DNA of 64,000 nucleotides from Daphnia carinata (GCF_022539665.2 NC_081333.1:7748971-7812970); one strand, 5' to 3'; shown: positions 51,684 to 64,000, counted from the stretch's first letter. Notes: generated from the letters alone by a model not told the origin. Made by a program: numbers and translations.

Positions 51684-53530
51684 GTTTCGGTGATTACAGT
51701 CGTACGGCTTGCGACGCAGATGATGGCGCTGCTTCTATATTTGTTTAGTCGTTTAGATTTCGCGGTAAAAGGAAGGAGAAAAAAAAAATAACCGTTTCAT
51801 GGCGTGACACCTTATCGAGCTTTGATTTCTTATCGGCAGGCTTGGAGGGAAATTCTGTCCGTCACAAATGGGATGTCCATTAAATTACTTTTTCTTAAGA
51901 AAATGCAGTTTTTTTTTCTGTTCAGGCACTACCTTAAAATGAAAAAAAAAAAAAAAATGCCCGTGACGAGTTCGGGAGGTAGCTATAACACTCAGCCCCC
52001 AACAAGTTTTCAACAGTCGAGGGCTGATTGAGAGAATCATGTGAGAAGAGGAGAGACCAGTGACCTTTTAGTGGATCTAAGCAAATAAAAAAGACATGGA
52101 CATCTTTTAAAACGCGATTAGTTTCCTTATATATTCTATTTTTTATTACACGCTTTTCCTCTGATTTTTTTTCTCTCTCCCTTGAAAGACCATCTGAATA
52201 GTAGGCATAATTGTCCCCGAAAAAAAAAAAAAATCTGTAAATTTTGCCCATTCGCCATTCCTGCGCGACTGAGTGAATGTTATTTGCTGTCCCCTTTTTT
52301 TTACTGCGTCGTTAATCAATGGCTCGCTTGACGTGAAGGTATTTTCGGACGGGGCCGAATGGACTCAGAGAATGTGCGCAGTCAAATAAAAACAAGACAC
52401 ACACACACACACAAAAAAAAATAGTAGGTAGCCTAACTCAACGCAAGTCGAAAGTCAAACAGGGAAAAGACGAGAGCAAAACGAATGTGGGGGTCCCGAG
52501 ACAACATTTAAAACTGCTCCGTAGGTTACGTGTATAGGAGGGAAAAAAAAAAAAAAAACGTGCCTCTCTCTACGTATCTACGTTGTGTGTCTGATGGACC
52601 AACTTGGTAATAACGGCTATTTCGTGTTTACTGTCGTAATGGATGTTGCCGCGACGCCGTGCGGTCAAGCCTCACGATATTTCCGCACCGTCCGCTTCAG
52701 GTCAAGGTGACGTGATGGAAATAGTTTTTCTTTAAAAGATTCTTTAAAAGATGCTTTGGTGACCAAAAAAAAAACAAACAAGATTTTTAAAAAATATCTA
52801 AATGTGGAGGGAAAGAGAGGTGAATTGATAATAATAATAACATTTGAAAAGGGGACCCAAACGAGAAGATGATTTTCCAAAATAGGCTATAATAAGTAAA
52901 AAAAAAAAAAAAAAAAAAGAGAATATAAAAACATAGAGGACGAAGAAGGCGGAAATAGCGGAATGTTTTATTACAGCTGCGTGTGCGTAGCCTTTTGAAG
53001 AAAAAAAAACAAAAAATTGCGGCCAAAAAGAAAACGTTCGGCCCCACGGGTGACAATAATCAATAGACGCGCACACCTTTTTGCCTCTTCCCGTTCCATA
53101 GAGAGAAAGACGCACACGTACACACAAAGTCCTGATGATAATTTACTGCCGCCGAGATCATAAATCCCGACACACAGACACACACAATACAACAAAAAGG
53201 AAAAATAATAAAAATGAATAAATAAGGAGGCTCGGTCGATGGGCTCGTGTTTGTCGCCGGACAGCCACGACAAGCGGGCGGCTATTTTTTTTTTTCTCTT
53301 TCAAACAGAAGACAACAGTTTTTCTTTGCTTCGACAACCAGTCAGCAAAACAACAACAACAAAAGTCGTAAATTGTGCGACAATCATTTTTAACGGACGC
53401 CACAAGGCGGAAACAAAACAAACACCAAAAATAAAAGGATTTAGAAGGAGCGTGTGAGGCGGACATTGCCGGAATAGGCGATCCGTGGTGGTGTATACGC
53501 ACCCGTATTGTATATCATTTGCATCACCAG

Positions 53531-53550
53531 CACACACACACACACACACA
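53531..53550 (+). repeat. (CA)n microsatellite
   Basis: Ten CA dinucleotides. GT repeats of similar length occur at 48221-48240 and 63286-63307. Confidence 0.9.
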
Positions 53551-54710
53551 GCATCTTCTATAAGCAGGTGGTGGTCTATCTGCTTGTTTCTTATCGTTTC
53601 TTTTTCTTTACTCGTCCTCCATCACCCGCCAGAATCACCTGGTATGTACGGAGAAGATCCTATGATATTCGCTTCCTGTCAGTTCAAACTCCGTCTTTGT
53701 TGTTTAACTGTTTTTGTTCTGGATAGCGCGGAACTAGCGTTTAACGTGGCCAGTCGTTTTTGTGTCTGACCAATTGTTGTTGTTTTTTTTTTTTTTTTGG
53801 CTTTATGAATAAGTTGGGGGTCGAGCCTATTAAACTATGAGAAACAGATTTGCCGACAAATGCAAAAGTGCGGAAGCTTTCACTGTTCTCGCTTTTCCGT
53901 GTGTAATTGGCGTTCACTAGGTTTCGATTCTTTCAAAAAAGAAAAGAGTTTCGTTGTTCACGGTGAAAATGATGGAATCGTATCAGAAAAGGAAAACGTA
54001 CAAAAGACAAACGAGATAACAACGGCAGAAAGCGGAAGATAATATTAAGGGAAAAGGAAAGAATAATAGCGGCATAGCTCAAAGGAGTTGGACAGTTATG
54101 CAGCCGACCAAACGCCAGTTTATATTTTCGGCCCTTTTTTTTTTTTTCTTCAGTCAGAAAGAGAAATATAATCATTTTCCATCGGTTTTCGGTTGTTGTT
54201 GTTTGGTGTGTCGTTGTGTTCCTTTCATTCTCTTCTCGTTTTAATCGAACGACGTATGTATACGTAACAAAACGAGAGTATCTAACAATAACAGTTTTCA
54301 AAAGAGAGAGAGAGAGGAAATGAGACCACCCATTCATTCTGGAATTCCATTTGTTTCATTAACTTTTTCTTATTCTCATTTCTCGAGTGGAGGCCAAGAC
54401 AACGATCTTTATTCAAAAAAGAAAAACGATATGCTTTAATACCGCGGATGAATGTGGCATTTCCAGCGCAATAAAACAATGAGGAACAACTGCAATTTCC
54501 GGTGAAGTCCGGTTCCAATCCAAGCGTAGTTTATCGTGTTTAGTCTTTGATAAAGTTGTTGTTTTGAACAGTTGTGCTAAAACCACTTTGATTGCGGGTT
54601 ACTCAAAAACCGTTGAATTGGCGTGAAATCTAAGATTTTATTCGGAATCAGCGTTTCATTTTGATTATAGGAGGTTAGATTTTAGCGAATTATAAGCCCA
54701 AATTTTTGTA

Positions 54711-54766
54711 GTCGGGCTTAAAAAGTCGGGCTTAAAATGCCGGGATTAAAATGTCGGGCTTCTTTA
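54711..54766 (+). repeat. 14-bp tandem repeat, four imperfect units
   Basis: Units GTCGGGCTTAAAAA, GTCGGGCTTAAAAT, GCCGGGATTAAAAT and GTCGGGCTTC... follow each other without spacing. Confidence 0.8.
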
Positions 54767-54974
54767 AAATGGATGCACTAAAACCATTGATTCCGTTTTC
54801 TTACGTCGTGATGAACTCGCTAACTACTCACATACTTATTTGGCGTTTAATTTTGCTCATCGTAGTGTGTTATACCTTAAATAGTAAAGTCAAATTGATT
54901 CCTTATGTGTTCTCTCTTTTCCAACGCAATAACATATTCATATTTTTTGAAGTGGGATGTTGATCCATTGAATT

Positions 54975-55187
54975 CTAACCGACACCACGAAGCAAGTTGG
55001 CCATGTAGCACAGACCTACTACGAAGAAAACGACGACGACGACTTGATGGATCGTAAAAACATCTTTGGCCGATGTGTCTCCCTTCTTCGTCTTCTTTGG
55101 CTCTCTCAATCCGTTTATGTTCACCTGGACATTTTCTTCAACGTCTCCTATGTCGCAAGGAAATTGACATATAGTCTCTGTGTGATT
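54975..55187 (-). CDS. Candidate terminal coding exon with C-terminal hydrophobic anchor, 70 codons
   Basis: Not recognised. A good acceptor (ccatctttcacag) is followed in phase 0 by 70 sense codons and a TAG. The reading has an acidic part (DIGDVEENVQVNINGL), a basic patch (REPKKTKKGD), then about 20 hydrophobic residues (VFTIHQVVVVVFFVVGLCYM) and a short ANLLRGVG tail. This resembles the end of a single-pass or tail-anchored protein. An ATTAAA-type signal (TTTAAT on +) occurs about 125 nt past the stop. No upstream coding exon was identified; it would lie to the right. A chance open frame cannot be excluded. Confidence 0.33.
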   Translation of the reverse strand, partial: NHTETICQFPCDIGDVEENVQVNINGLREPKKTKKGDTSAKDVFTIHQVVVVVFFVVGLCYMANLLRGVG

Positions 55188-58100
55188 CTGTGAAAGATGG
55201 ATGCCTTACCTTCCCGTTGCCCTCTTCTTTTATAGTGAAAAAAAAAAATTACATAGACACACACAAAACGTTGGTTGGAGGTGCATAGAAGAGAGACAAG
55301 TGGGCCCCACTCTCCAATGTGTTCAACCTCTTGGCTCAAGAGATTGATCCACTACGAAAGGTGCTGCGACAGCGACACATCGAGCTGGGCGGGCTCATAA
55401 AAAATAAAAAGGAAAAAGAAAAAAATATATATACACACAACAGAGCAGAGGGGGGTTTATAAATGTACAGGCAATCTTCGTCTTCTTCTTTAAAAACGAG
55501 GATCACCTCATCTCCGTCACCAGCAACCACACACACACACAGACAAGATATCCAAAGACAAAAAAAAAAAAGAAAGGAAAGAATAATACCTCCCTCTCCA
55601 TCTCGGTTACCTCAAATTGACAAACAAGTTTCTTTCTCCAGTTGGTCGACGGATGACATCCTCCTCTTTTTTTTTCTCTTTCTTTTGGCCCGGCCCTTAT
55701 TATCGTCTTTCTTCTTTTAGCTCTTCTTGGTTTGACTCTCATCTCTCAAGTTGTTCTTGAGAAAGAAGAAAAAAAAAATTCCTTATCAGTTGAAAAAGAT
55801 CAACTAAGAAATTGAAATATGTCTGTCGCAGACATTCTTCTGCCCTGCTCTTCTTCTTTGTTGCACAAGTTTTCATGTGTCTGTTAAGAGGGGGAGTAGC
55901 GAGTGATGGGTTACCATTCTACGTATAGAATGTTTCATCCTCCTTATTAGATTAGATTGAAACAAGAGGAAAACATGATCGGAAATATGTCCCATAACTC
56001 TTTAAAAGGATTCACATTTCCACCAAGAGAAATGCTCTGTATGACAATCGAAAACTGACAGTCATTTTGCAATAAAGTTTTTTGAATTTGAGCTTATCGG
56101 AAGAGATCATGAACTAACCTCCATGTTTGTTTATTGTTAACATTCAGATCCCTTTTCTTGAATACGTACCAGATCTCGGTTTTGGTATCAGCGCAATGTA
56201 TTGACAGTTACTTGATTAAATTCCTACAGTACCAGAGAATGCACGACAACCTGATGTTATAGGACCATTAAACTTAACATCCCAAAACAAACAGCGCTAT
56301 CGTCGAAAACTATGCGTTAACAACCAATTATAAAGTCCTATACATCTTGTACGTGTGTGATTCCCGGCCTAAACTTAAGTTGGACAACAAGTTCCATTGA
56401 TACATCTCCGTCATGGAAGTAGCAAACACCGGCACATCGCCCGATACTGATGCAGTATATTTCTAGACGAGTTTAATTTGCAACTAATCTTGAACGGTTC
56501 GTCGTTATAGAAGCGCAACTGCAGAAGGTGTGGCCGCGGGATGTCGATTTCCATTCGCGCACACGCAGGTTCTGGCCAATATGGAAAAAGCCAACAACAA
56601 AAAGGATCTTCTCCTTACCCCTCGTTTATGTTTTGTTGTGTAAAAGCAATAGTCAACGTGTGTGTCTCACGGATGCGCACGCGTCAACCTCCATTAGACA
56701 TTCACATGGACATCTGAGGCCCGGCCCCGTGAGTTCCGATTTCTCTCACGTCGCTTCGTGCTGGCCGTCATCCTATGTGGTCGAGTCGGTAAAAATGAAA
56801 ACAAAATTCTTTCATTTTCTTTTTCCTCGTCCTGTCCGATACCCAATTTTTATTTCTTGCCTTTTATTCGTCGTCTTTCCGTGTCCATATCCTTCTATTC
56901 CCTTTTTATTCGTTATTGACGTTGTGAGTTGCTTTTAACCGCAACTCCCCACACATTTTTTTTTTATTCCCTTTTTTTTATGAACAGACATATCGACTCT
57001 GCGTGTGACCTCGGCAAAATATTTCCAAAAAATATTTTCTTCTTTTCTTTTTTTTTTTTTTTTTTTTTGGTTTATTTTCCGCCCGTCTGGTTGGGTCGTA
57101 TGAACGTGTATGGCCTTTATTTTTCAGACGGACGCATAGTCATCATCTTTTTGGGGAGGTACATCTTTTTTTTTTTCTCCCTTTTTGCTGTTTGTGTGTT
57201 TGCAGTCCATCATCAAAAAGAGTCGGCAAAAGCCGCAGGAAATAAAATAAAAAGAATGAAAAAAGAAACAGAGAGATAAGTCGATTTTGAGCATTTTTTA
57301 AAGAAGAACGACACGACACACGAAGAAAAAAAAAAGGCGTGCGTTTCGGGTGAGCATTTTTTTTTTTTGCAGTCTCGAAACAAACACATTTTTGTGGGAA
57401 ATAGCGCAAGTGGGGGGTTCGTGTAAAGTTCTTGTTTATTCTTTCATTCTTTTCTTGCCCGATTTTTATGATACCTCTCAATAAAAGATAAGAAAAGGGC
57501 AAAACAAACAAAGAATAAGAGACGATCCCGGTCAGAGCCATTGTCATTCGCCCCCATCATCTCTGATAACGATACAATATTATTTTTTAATATTCCGTGT
57601 TGGGATAAAGAGAGTCTCCTAACAAAAATACGTGCAGCTCAATATAAATATCGATTACTCGTTTGTATAAGCAAAACCCCAGTTGTTATACGAGCGCGTT
57701 AAAGAAAAAGCAATAAATAAGAGAGAAAAGAGAAAGACACAATAAGACAGTTGGAGGATTCAGTTTTCGAAACTCCCGCACATTATTATTAAGGTCTTCT
57801 TCTATCCGTTTTGGAGGAAAAAAAAAATTAAATATCATTTTATTCATGCGGTCGACCCCCCACTGTTGAAAAAAAAAAAAGGAAATCGTTGATGCATAAT
57901 TTTCTCGATGCTCTCTAGATGCAAGAAAGAAAAGACGGAGAAAGGGAGTTCAAACGAATACACGTAAAGGAGGAAAAGAGCGAAACCTATCAATGGTGAT
58001 GAATCAGTTGGCCATTTGATTTCAACAATCCATCACCTGATGATCCGCTTTTTTTTTTCCCTCTACACGCAATTCCGATTTGTTCTACATACTTTCCTCG

Positions 58101-58651
58101 TTTCTCACAGAACGAACGAAGGAAGAAACACAAAACGTGTTTCAAATTCGAAAAGGTCACGTAGGGATCGAATTACACAGATGGATTGGTTTAACGTGAC
58201 CAATAAAATTTCTTCTTCTTTTCCCCTTGTTCGCGTTGGCGACGTGCGTGTTAAGTGCGGTAAGAACAGACAGGTACGTTTTCGGTTGAAGGGCGCGATG
58301 CTGTCGCAAAGGATCGTGCATCCATAAATCCGACTGGAATTGACATTTTCTGTGTGTACGTGAGTACATATATAATAATGGCTATAAACATGTACAGTCA
58401 AATATGGCAGGGAATACGGTCGTTGTCTCTATGTCGTGCTGTACTTTTTACCGTGTTCAAACAGCGGGTAGAAAACCGTAATTTATTCAAATAAAACCTT
58501 CCAGTCTTTGATTCTTTTTTTTTTTTTTTTTTCCCTTTGCTTTTACTTATCCGACATTTTTGTTTGTTTGTGCTGTTTGCGTTGTTTGTCGAATTTATTT
58601 TTTTTTAGCCAATGAATATGAGCTTCCCAATGAATATAGTGACAAAAAAGA

Positions 58652-58756
58652 TTATACCCAGAAAAGCTTGTTGGCAATGAACCACCAAAGGAGGAAAACG
58701 AGTGAACCTCCTTGGGCTTTTTGATGGATGGCTCTGTTTTCACCGGAATCAAGTCT
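58652..58756 (-). CDS. Candidate alternative terminal exon with hydrophobic tail, 34 codons
   Basis: Follows the strongest-looking acceptor of the right-hand region (ggttctttcag). In phase 0 it reads RLDSGENRAIHQKAQGGSLV, then FLLWWFIANKLFWV and a stop, i.e. a short polar part followed by a hydrophobic end. The same phase and overall design appear at 54975-55187, so the two could be mutually exclusive last exons of one minus-strand gene. Other frames of this stretch are also open, which weakens the call. Confidence 0.18.
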   Translation of the reverse strand, partial: RLDSGENRAIHQKAQGGSLVFLLWWFIANKLFWV

Positions 58757-60772
58757 CTGAAAGAACCAAGCGTTGGAAATGAATGTAAAAAATTATAAGC
58801 ACATGACCACTGTAGCCAATGTTCTTCGCCCACCAGCTCGAACTATAAATGAAGTAGGAAAAAACAGAAATTGTCTTTGACAGTTAGACTATTGTGAAAA
58901 TGTTTTTCTTGATTTTATTGTAAATGTTGCTGCATTCCTAATTACAGGATTTTTTCTTCAGGTTCATTTCTTCTATTCTTTTTTTTCCTCATAATAAATC
59001 TAGTTTTCTTTACTTCTTTTGTTTTTTTTTGTTTTTTTTTGAGGTTCCCAACCGCTATTATATCTCTTAGCCAAAAAGTATATATGAATAAATAAAAAAA
59101 AATGCCACAGGAGTTTTCATATTTTTTTGTTGTTGTTTTCTTTTCTGACTGATGGGATATTTCTTTTTTTTTTTTTTTGTGTACCTAAAGAAGAAAGACT
59201 TCTTCGCGGGAGCCCATCACTAAAAAAGGAGAGCGGACAAACATTCGTGATGCGCAAGGCTAATGTAATAATCTAGAGTGGATTTACATGTCGAGCCATT
59301 TGGCAAAGGAAAGGTGGAGTCGAGTCTTTTCTGGTTATTATATTCACATAGCAATACACATTTACGCCACCAACGATAATAGGGAGACCCGTCGGTCATC
59401 ATTCCTGCCCCCCCCCCCCCCCATCCTCTCCAAAAAACTGCTTTTATTTCTTTCATCTTTTCTGTCGTTTTCTGTTTTTTTTTTTTTTTTTTATACATCA
59501 CATATCTGCAACAAGAGCGCAACACCGTCGCGAACTTGCTCTGCCATCCATCATCGCTGGATAGGAGAAGAGTCGTATAAAATGATCATAAAAACAAAAA
59601 AATGGAATTTATAACGCAACGCATAGAGACAGACGCCAAAGGCTTAAAAGTTTAGGGTACCTATAAGTGAACACAAGCATAAGCGTAAGCACATACACAG
59701 TCCCGGATGTGTGTTTAAAGGTATAGCTTTTGCTATTCTTCTTCCTTGTCGCCATCTGTTCTGAAAGGTTTCCGTATGACGATGAGTGTGTTGCTGAAAA
59801 AAAAAAATTATAATCATTTAACTTTGGCTGAATGAAATGTTTTGAGATGAAGACACATGATTCGACTTGAAAAGTCATTGGGTGTGTGTGTGTGCAAGCA
59901 TTTCCCCACCGCCACTTTTAGCATTGAGTACATCTTTATGGAAGGAGTGTGAAGATGCCAACTCATTGCGTGGCTTGTTAAAATAAATAAAAACGTTCAA
60001 TCGGGGAAAGAGGAAAAAGAAAAAAAAACGATGAATGGAACAAGCGAAAATTGCCGAGAAAAAGGGCTCTATAATATTTTTTTTATGTGCACGCATAGTT
60101 TGGGGAAAATGTCCCTAAGTAGTGTGGGTCTGTCTCTCAACGCCGATTCGACAATATTTATTCGTCCACCCACTGGGCAACTGCCGCCAACACGATTTCT
60201 GCCCGCGCATTACACCAACTCGGGCCCGGGACGACGATGATGGAAAAGGTAGACGACACACTAGACGCGCACAATAAGAAAGAAAAAAAAAAAAGCTAAC
60301 GCTGATACAGGGTTTTAGGTATAATGCCGTTGAAGTGCTGGTTGGCGTTTGAGGGCACGTAAAAGACACGTACGCATCGTCTTGGATTGGGCGTGAGCCA
60401 GGAAATATTTGGCGTCTCTATGTTGTCTGCTTCGACTGGGTGGGAATGTTCGTCTAGAATTTTTTTTTTTTTTTTTTTTTTTTTTAAGAAAAATAACTCG
60501 AGATGCAACTTGTTGTTGTTGTCCACTAGTGTCTTCAAATCTTCGTCGCTTGTTTGGTTAAGACTTGCTGACAATGTTGACCGAACGAGGAATCAAGAAA
60601 AGGTTCTTGTCGCAACATTCCTCCTTGCTGCCCACGTCTTTTTTTTCGTTTTTCTATCCTTTCCGGCGATCTTTTTTTTTTTCTCCTTCCAAGAAAACCC
60701 CCCTCACTTTTTTTTTTCGTGTGTTTTTTTTGTTTTTTTTTCGTCCCCATCCGCTTTGCTTTTCACCTGCAG

Positions 60773-62069
60773 TCACGGTCGAAATCGCAAAGGGAGAAGC
60801 GGATGAGGTGACGTCGGACGTACAGATATGGTGGCAACCCACCTGCAGGTAAGCAAAAAAAAAGAACGGGTATACACGTCTATAAATATATCTGGTTAGA
60901 AAAAGAAGAAGAAAATCTTCAGAGTGATCGAGAGATAGCGCCCAAGCGCACACAGGGATTTTGAACGCGTGCCTTTGCGATCGATCAAAAACAACAACAG
61001 GGGAATGTGTACAAGGCACCTTTTTTTTTTTGCTCTTCGGCGACACGGCGGGTGGTTGGGTTAGAGAAAGGTTTTTTTTTTTTTTTCTTGATTTTTACGC
61101 GTTCTGCCGGTTAAGAAAATCCCGAACCCCCAGCTGAAGACGAAAGAAAAAAAAAACAGCGACCGATAAATATGGCGGTGGGTTTTTATTTTTTTGTTAG
61201 AACGCAGAACGAGTAAGGACAGCAGGACGCATGATGGAACAACCCGCAACTTTGACGGATTCATTGATTTCTACTTTCTGATGGTTTATACAGAACATCG
61301 AGAGAAATACACTCTTTTTTTCTTTGCTTTGTTTGGAGCTGTAGCTCATCGTATCACGCCGGGATTTACAGAAAAAAACGGCGCCTGATATTTTCATTTC
61401 CCCCCCAAAAAAAAGGGACGTTTCATATTTTGAAGGCGATTCGCTTCATCTTCTTCATCAAATCTCCTGTACTTCTGCTTTTTGTACTTATACCCGTTCC
61501 TTTTTTTTATATGTATTCAGTATATATATGTGTGTTATCATCGTTTTTCGAATCCTGACGGGTTTTGACTGGCCAAAGCACTCCTCCCCCCCTCCTCACC
61601 GCACTCTTTGGTTGTATGTATAAGCCGATTAGAAATACGTCGTGCGTTATGTGCCCAGCAGCGAGGTCAACGACGAAACAGAGAGATAGAGTCGGCGAGA
61701 CTTATGGGACGATTTGTTTTATCTCTTCCGCCGCTTCCATTTTTTTTTTCCCCTGAAATTTCCCACGGTCGTAAGATTTGCTTAAAAACGAATATCCATT
61801 TGCTGCGCATTTCTTAATGGCATTTCCCCCCCGTCATATTCAGCGCGTATCTCAATCTCGCATCACTGTTTAATAATGAGGCGGAAGCAAAAGGGCGGAT
61901 TATGGACAATTTGTACACGTTGCAAGCTATCGAATCAGATAAGAAAAGAAAAAACAAGAGGAGAAAAGACTCGGAACTTTTATTCAAGAATTTTGATGAC
62001 CTGCCTCCGCCCAATGTCTTCCGCAAAAGGAAATGGATTGCAGACTTGCCGGAACAAGTCCAAAGATGA
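60773..62069 (+). CDS. Probable 3' end of an unrecognised gene (two exons)
   Basis: I do not recognise the family. Exon 60773-60848 (76 nt) sits between a strong acceptor (ttttcacctgcag) and a strong donor (CTGCAG|GTAAGC). It is open in one frame only, reading TVEIAKGEADEVTSDVQIWW then QPTC, and ends two bases into a codon. The next candidate exon, 61844-62069, follows an acceptor ending atattcag and starts with the one base needed to complete that codon. It then runs 74 codons to a TGA. Its product is charged and helical (AYLNLASLFNNEAEAKGRIM, later KKRKNKRRKDSELLFKNFDD, ending WIADLPEQVQR), unlike the Phe/Ser/Lys-rich chance frames around it. AATAAA lies at 62099-62104, 30 nt after the stop. 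Upstream exons were not found. The roughly 1-kb intron contains other open frames, so the join is inferred from phase alone. The second exon is also open in another + frame. Confidence 0.42.
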
Positions 62070-64000
62070 AAACAAAGGCCGCTCTCACATCGATGGATAA
62101 TAAAGAAAGATACTTTCTTTTTTTTTTCTTTAACAAAAAAAAAACAAAACAAGGCAGAGCGGTATGCTCTTTGTGACAACGATTAGGAGCTCGTAATCAA
62201 TCCACTCTCTCTCTCATTATGGATGACTGTAAAGGCAGGCGCTATCTAGCCATTGTATAATAAGAACCAGGAGCTTTTGTTTGTTCCTTTTTTTTGTTTG
62301 ACCTTTTGTTTGATTGCATACCGTTCGGTTACGTCATCCGGGACACACGTTACAAGAGGAGCGGGGTGAATGTTGGATTCGGCATGTCCCATCTAATGAA
62401 CATTGAAAATCGGAGGAAAAAAAAAAAGACAAGTAGAGACAGATAGTTGTGAATGACATGAGTAAACAACATGGGTGGTATTGAACGGTGAATATGCGTA
62501 TCAATAAAAAAAAAATAGGGGGGAGAGAAAACCCACAATACCGGAAATTGCGGAGGGTAAAAAAAAATGGTGATTCCATTAGACTGAACGTTATCGTCGT
62601 GTATGTTTTACGATTGTGCGGTATATCATCAGACATTGATACATAAAAAAAAGAAAAGAAGAAGATGAAGTCCTTGATCACTGTCATCCATATTCATCGT
62701 CAAGCACTGTAACGACACTGATTATGCCAATGAGCCAGGGGTCTTTCTCCGATTTGCGCATCTCATCCGCCATAGTATTAGCTTTTTTTTTATTCTAATC
62801 CTCCCCTATTTAAAGAGAGAACCCAGGAGAATATTAAATAAGTATTTGAGTATGTCACTGTTATTTAGCATCACAAAAAAAAAAAAAACATAGCCTCTCT
62901 TTAGATGTGTGATTTATTTGTCTCGCGGCAGTGGAGACGAAAAAAAGAATTTGAATAAAAGGGATCCTATTACTCAATACGTATATATATATATATATAA
63001 CCCCGTTTTATTTTTGTTTGTTCGGTGAAGGGGGAGATTATACGAGTCTCATGGAAAGACGTGGAACAGGAAGGTCGTGCACATATAGAAAAGACAGCGG
63101 TGCTTCTCGGTCACGATTCTCACGTCCAGTCAGATTTATAGACACACCAACTACTACGAACGTACACGCAGAGGATACCGAAAAGAAAAGAATCGTATAA
63201 ATAAATAAATAAAAGAATTATCCAAATGATCTTTTTTTTATATATATAATTAAAGAGCGAAAATGCAGTCACTCAACTTCTTTTTTGTGTGTGTGTGTGT
63301 GTGTGTGGATCGTATCTTCCTGATCGTTTGCATTTCGCGGGTTATTGCCGTCTTTCGTGTCCGTGGTTGTAACTGTTGTCTGTGTATGCGTACTCCATTA
63401 AACATTTGTGCACGTAGGACGATGATATCTGCATGAAACGGGTCGTCTGGTATGCAAAAGATGCATAACGGCTTTTTTTTTCCTTGCCTTGCGCTTACCC
63501 CCGCCGCGCATTTCAAATGTCATCCGGCGGGGACTTGAAAAAAAAACAAACTAACGCCGGCAATGTAATTATGTAATTCCCCGCTCGTATCAGAACACAC
63601 TTTTTTTTCTCCTCTCATTTAATTAAAAGAAAACAATAATACTAAGACTATGTTAAAAAAAAAAGTCAAATTCCTGGCCGTCCAATTACGCGTCTGCAGC
63701 GACGATCGCTAGCGAAATGGAAGTTTCTGCAGGGAGTTTCGAATCGGCCTTTTTCTTTCCCTACGTACATAAATAGAGTACGTAGCATAATAGATGTAGT
63801 ATATAGTATATGTGCGACAGTTTTACGAGCCTCTTCATCGCGACACCCACACGCACAAACGAGCAGCTCCCAGCGCCCCGTCCTTGCTAGCAAGACTGTT
63901 ATGATAGTGTCTCTATACACGATTATACAGCAGCCAAGCGTACACACATATAATCTTCTTCTCTAGACACCCTCCTTCAGTCTCTCTTCTTTTTTTTAGC
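62070..64000. other. Low-complexity region at the right edge
   Basis: Contains the 3' UTR of the candidate gene and microsatellites. A tiny minus-strand segment ends in a donor-like GGGG|GTAAGC near 63492, after a ttttcaag acceptor. No gene is called. Confidence 0.5.
62099..62104 (+). terminator. Poly(A) signal after the candidate gene end at 60.8-62.1 kb
   Basis: AATAAA 30 nt downstream of the TGA at 62067-62069. The position supports 61844-62069 being a true last exon. Confidence 0.4.

Larger units (their letters stand above)
30214..60772. other. Long low-complexity region, mostly non-coding
   Basis: About 30 kb dominated by A/T homopolymers and microsatellites, probably including the 5' intron of the long-tail XKR gene. 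Candidate exon islands within it are listed separately. I see no intact transposon, tRNA or long credible reading frame. Confidence 0.55.

Noticed and set aside
56340-56470. CxGxC-like reading suggesting a cystine-knot hormone
   Set aside because: All three frames are open here and the other cystine-knot cysteines are missing.
61194-61560. Open frames between the two candidate exons at 60.8 and 61.8 kb
   Set aside because: Phe/Ile-rich readings over T tracts; alternative joins stop early or lack a poly(A) signal.

Overview
The window is animal genomic DNA. Its protein-coding genes are split by short GT-AG introns of about 58-80 nt, and long homopolymer A/T tracts separate the genes. Protein families, tiny introns and base composition fit an arthropod, most likely a cladoceran crustacean such as Daphnia. 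That is an inference; no species marker is present. No CRISPR array, rRNA or convincing tRNA was seen.

Layout. 1-6,000 is homopolymer-rich non-coding DNA. 6,100-19,630 is a compact, homopolymer-poor gene block with strictly alternating orientations: REC8 meiotic cohesin kleisin (-, 16 exons, about 738 aa), CHMP4/Snf7 ESCRT-III subunit (+, 5 exons, 228 aa), MCM4 replicative helicase subunit (-, 13 exons, 843 aa) and an XK-related (XKR) membrane protein (+, 4 coding exons plus a 5' non-coding exon, 736 aa). REC8/CHMP4 and MCM4/XKR share divergent promoter regions; CHMP4 and MCM4 converge with 292 bp between their stop codons. I rebuilt each gene exon by exon, and all splice phases close.

After 6.7 kb of non-coding DNA comes a second, divergent XKR gene (-, 26,316-30,057, about 1,047 aa). 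It has an unusual tail of roughly 630 residues and a 5' leader that is itself spliced, so its promoter lies further right.

30,214-64,000 is mostly low-complexity DNA dense in poly(A), poly(T), poly(G), poly(C) and microsatellites. A few stop-poor, more balanced islands stand out. The best is a two-exon 3' gene end on + (60,773-62,069) with matched splice phase and a poly(A) signal 30 nt after the stop. Others are two minus-strand terminal-exon candidates (54,975-55,187 and 58,652-58,756) that both start in phase 0 after a good acceptor and end in a hydrophobic tail. Several such islands are open on more than one frame or strand, so these calls are tentative.

Functionally the compact block carries chromosome and membrane housekeeping genes: meiotic cohesion (REC8), membrane scission (CHMP4), replication origin unwinding (MCM4) and probable lipid scrambling (XKR). 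The most notable item is REC8, because Rec8 variation is linked to loss of sex in Daphnia.
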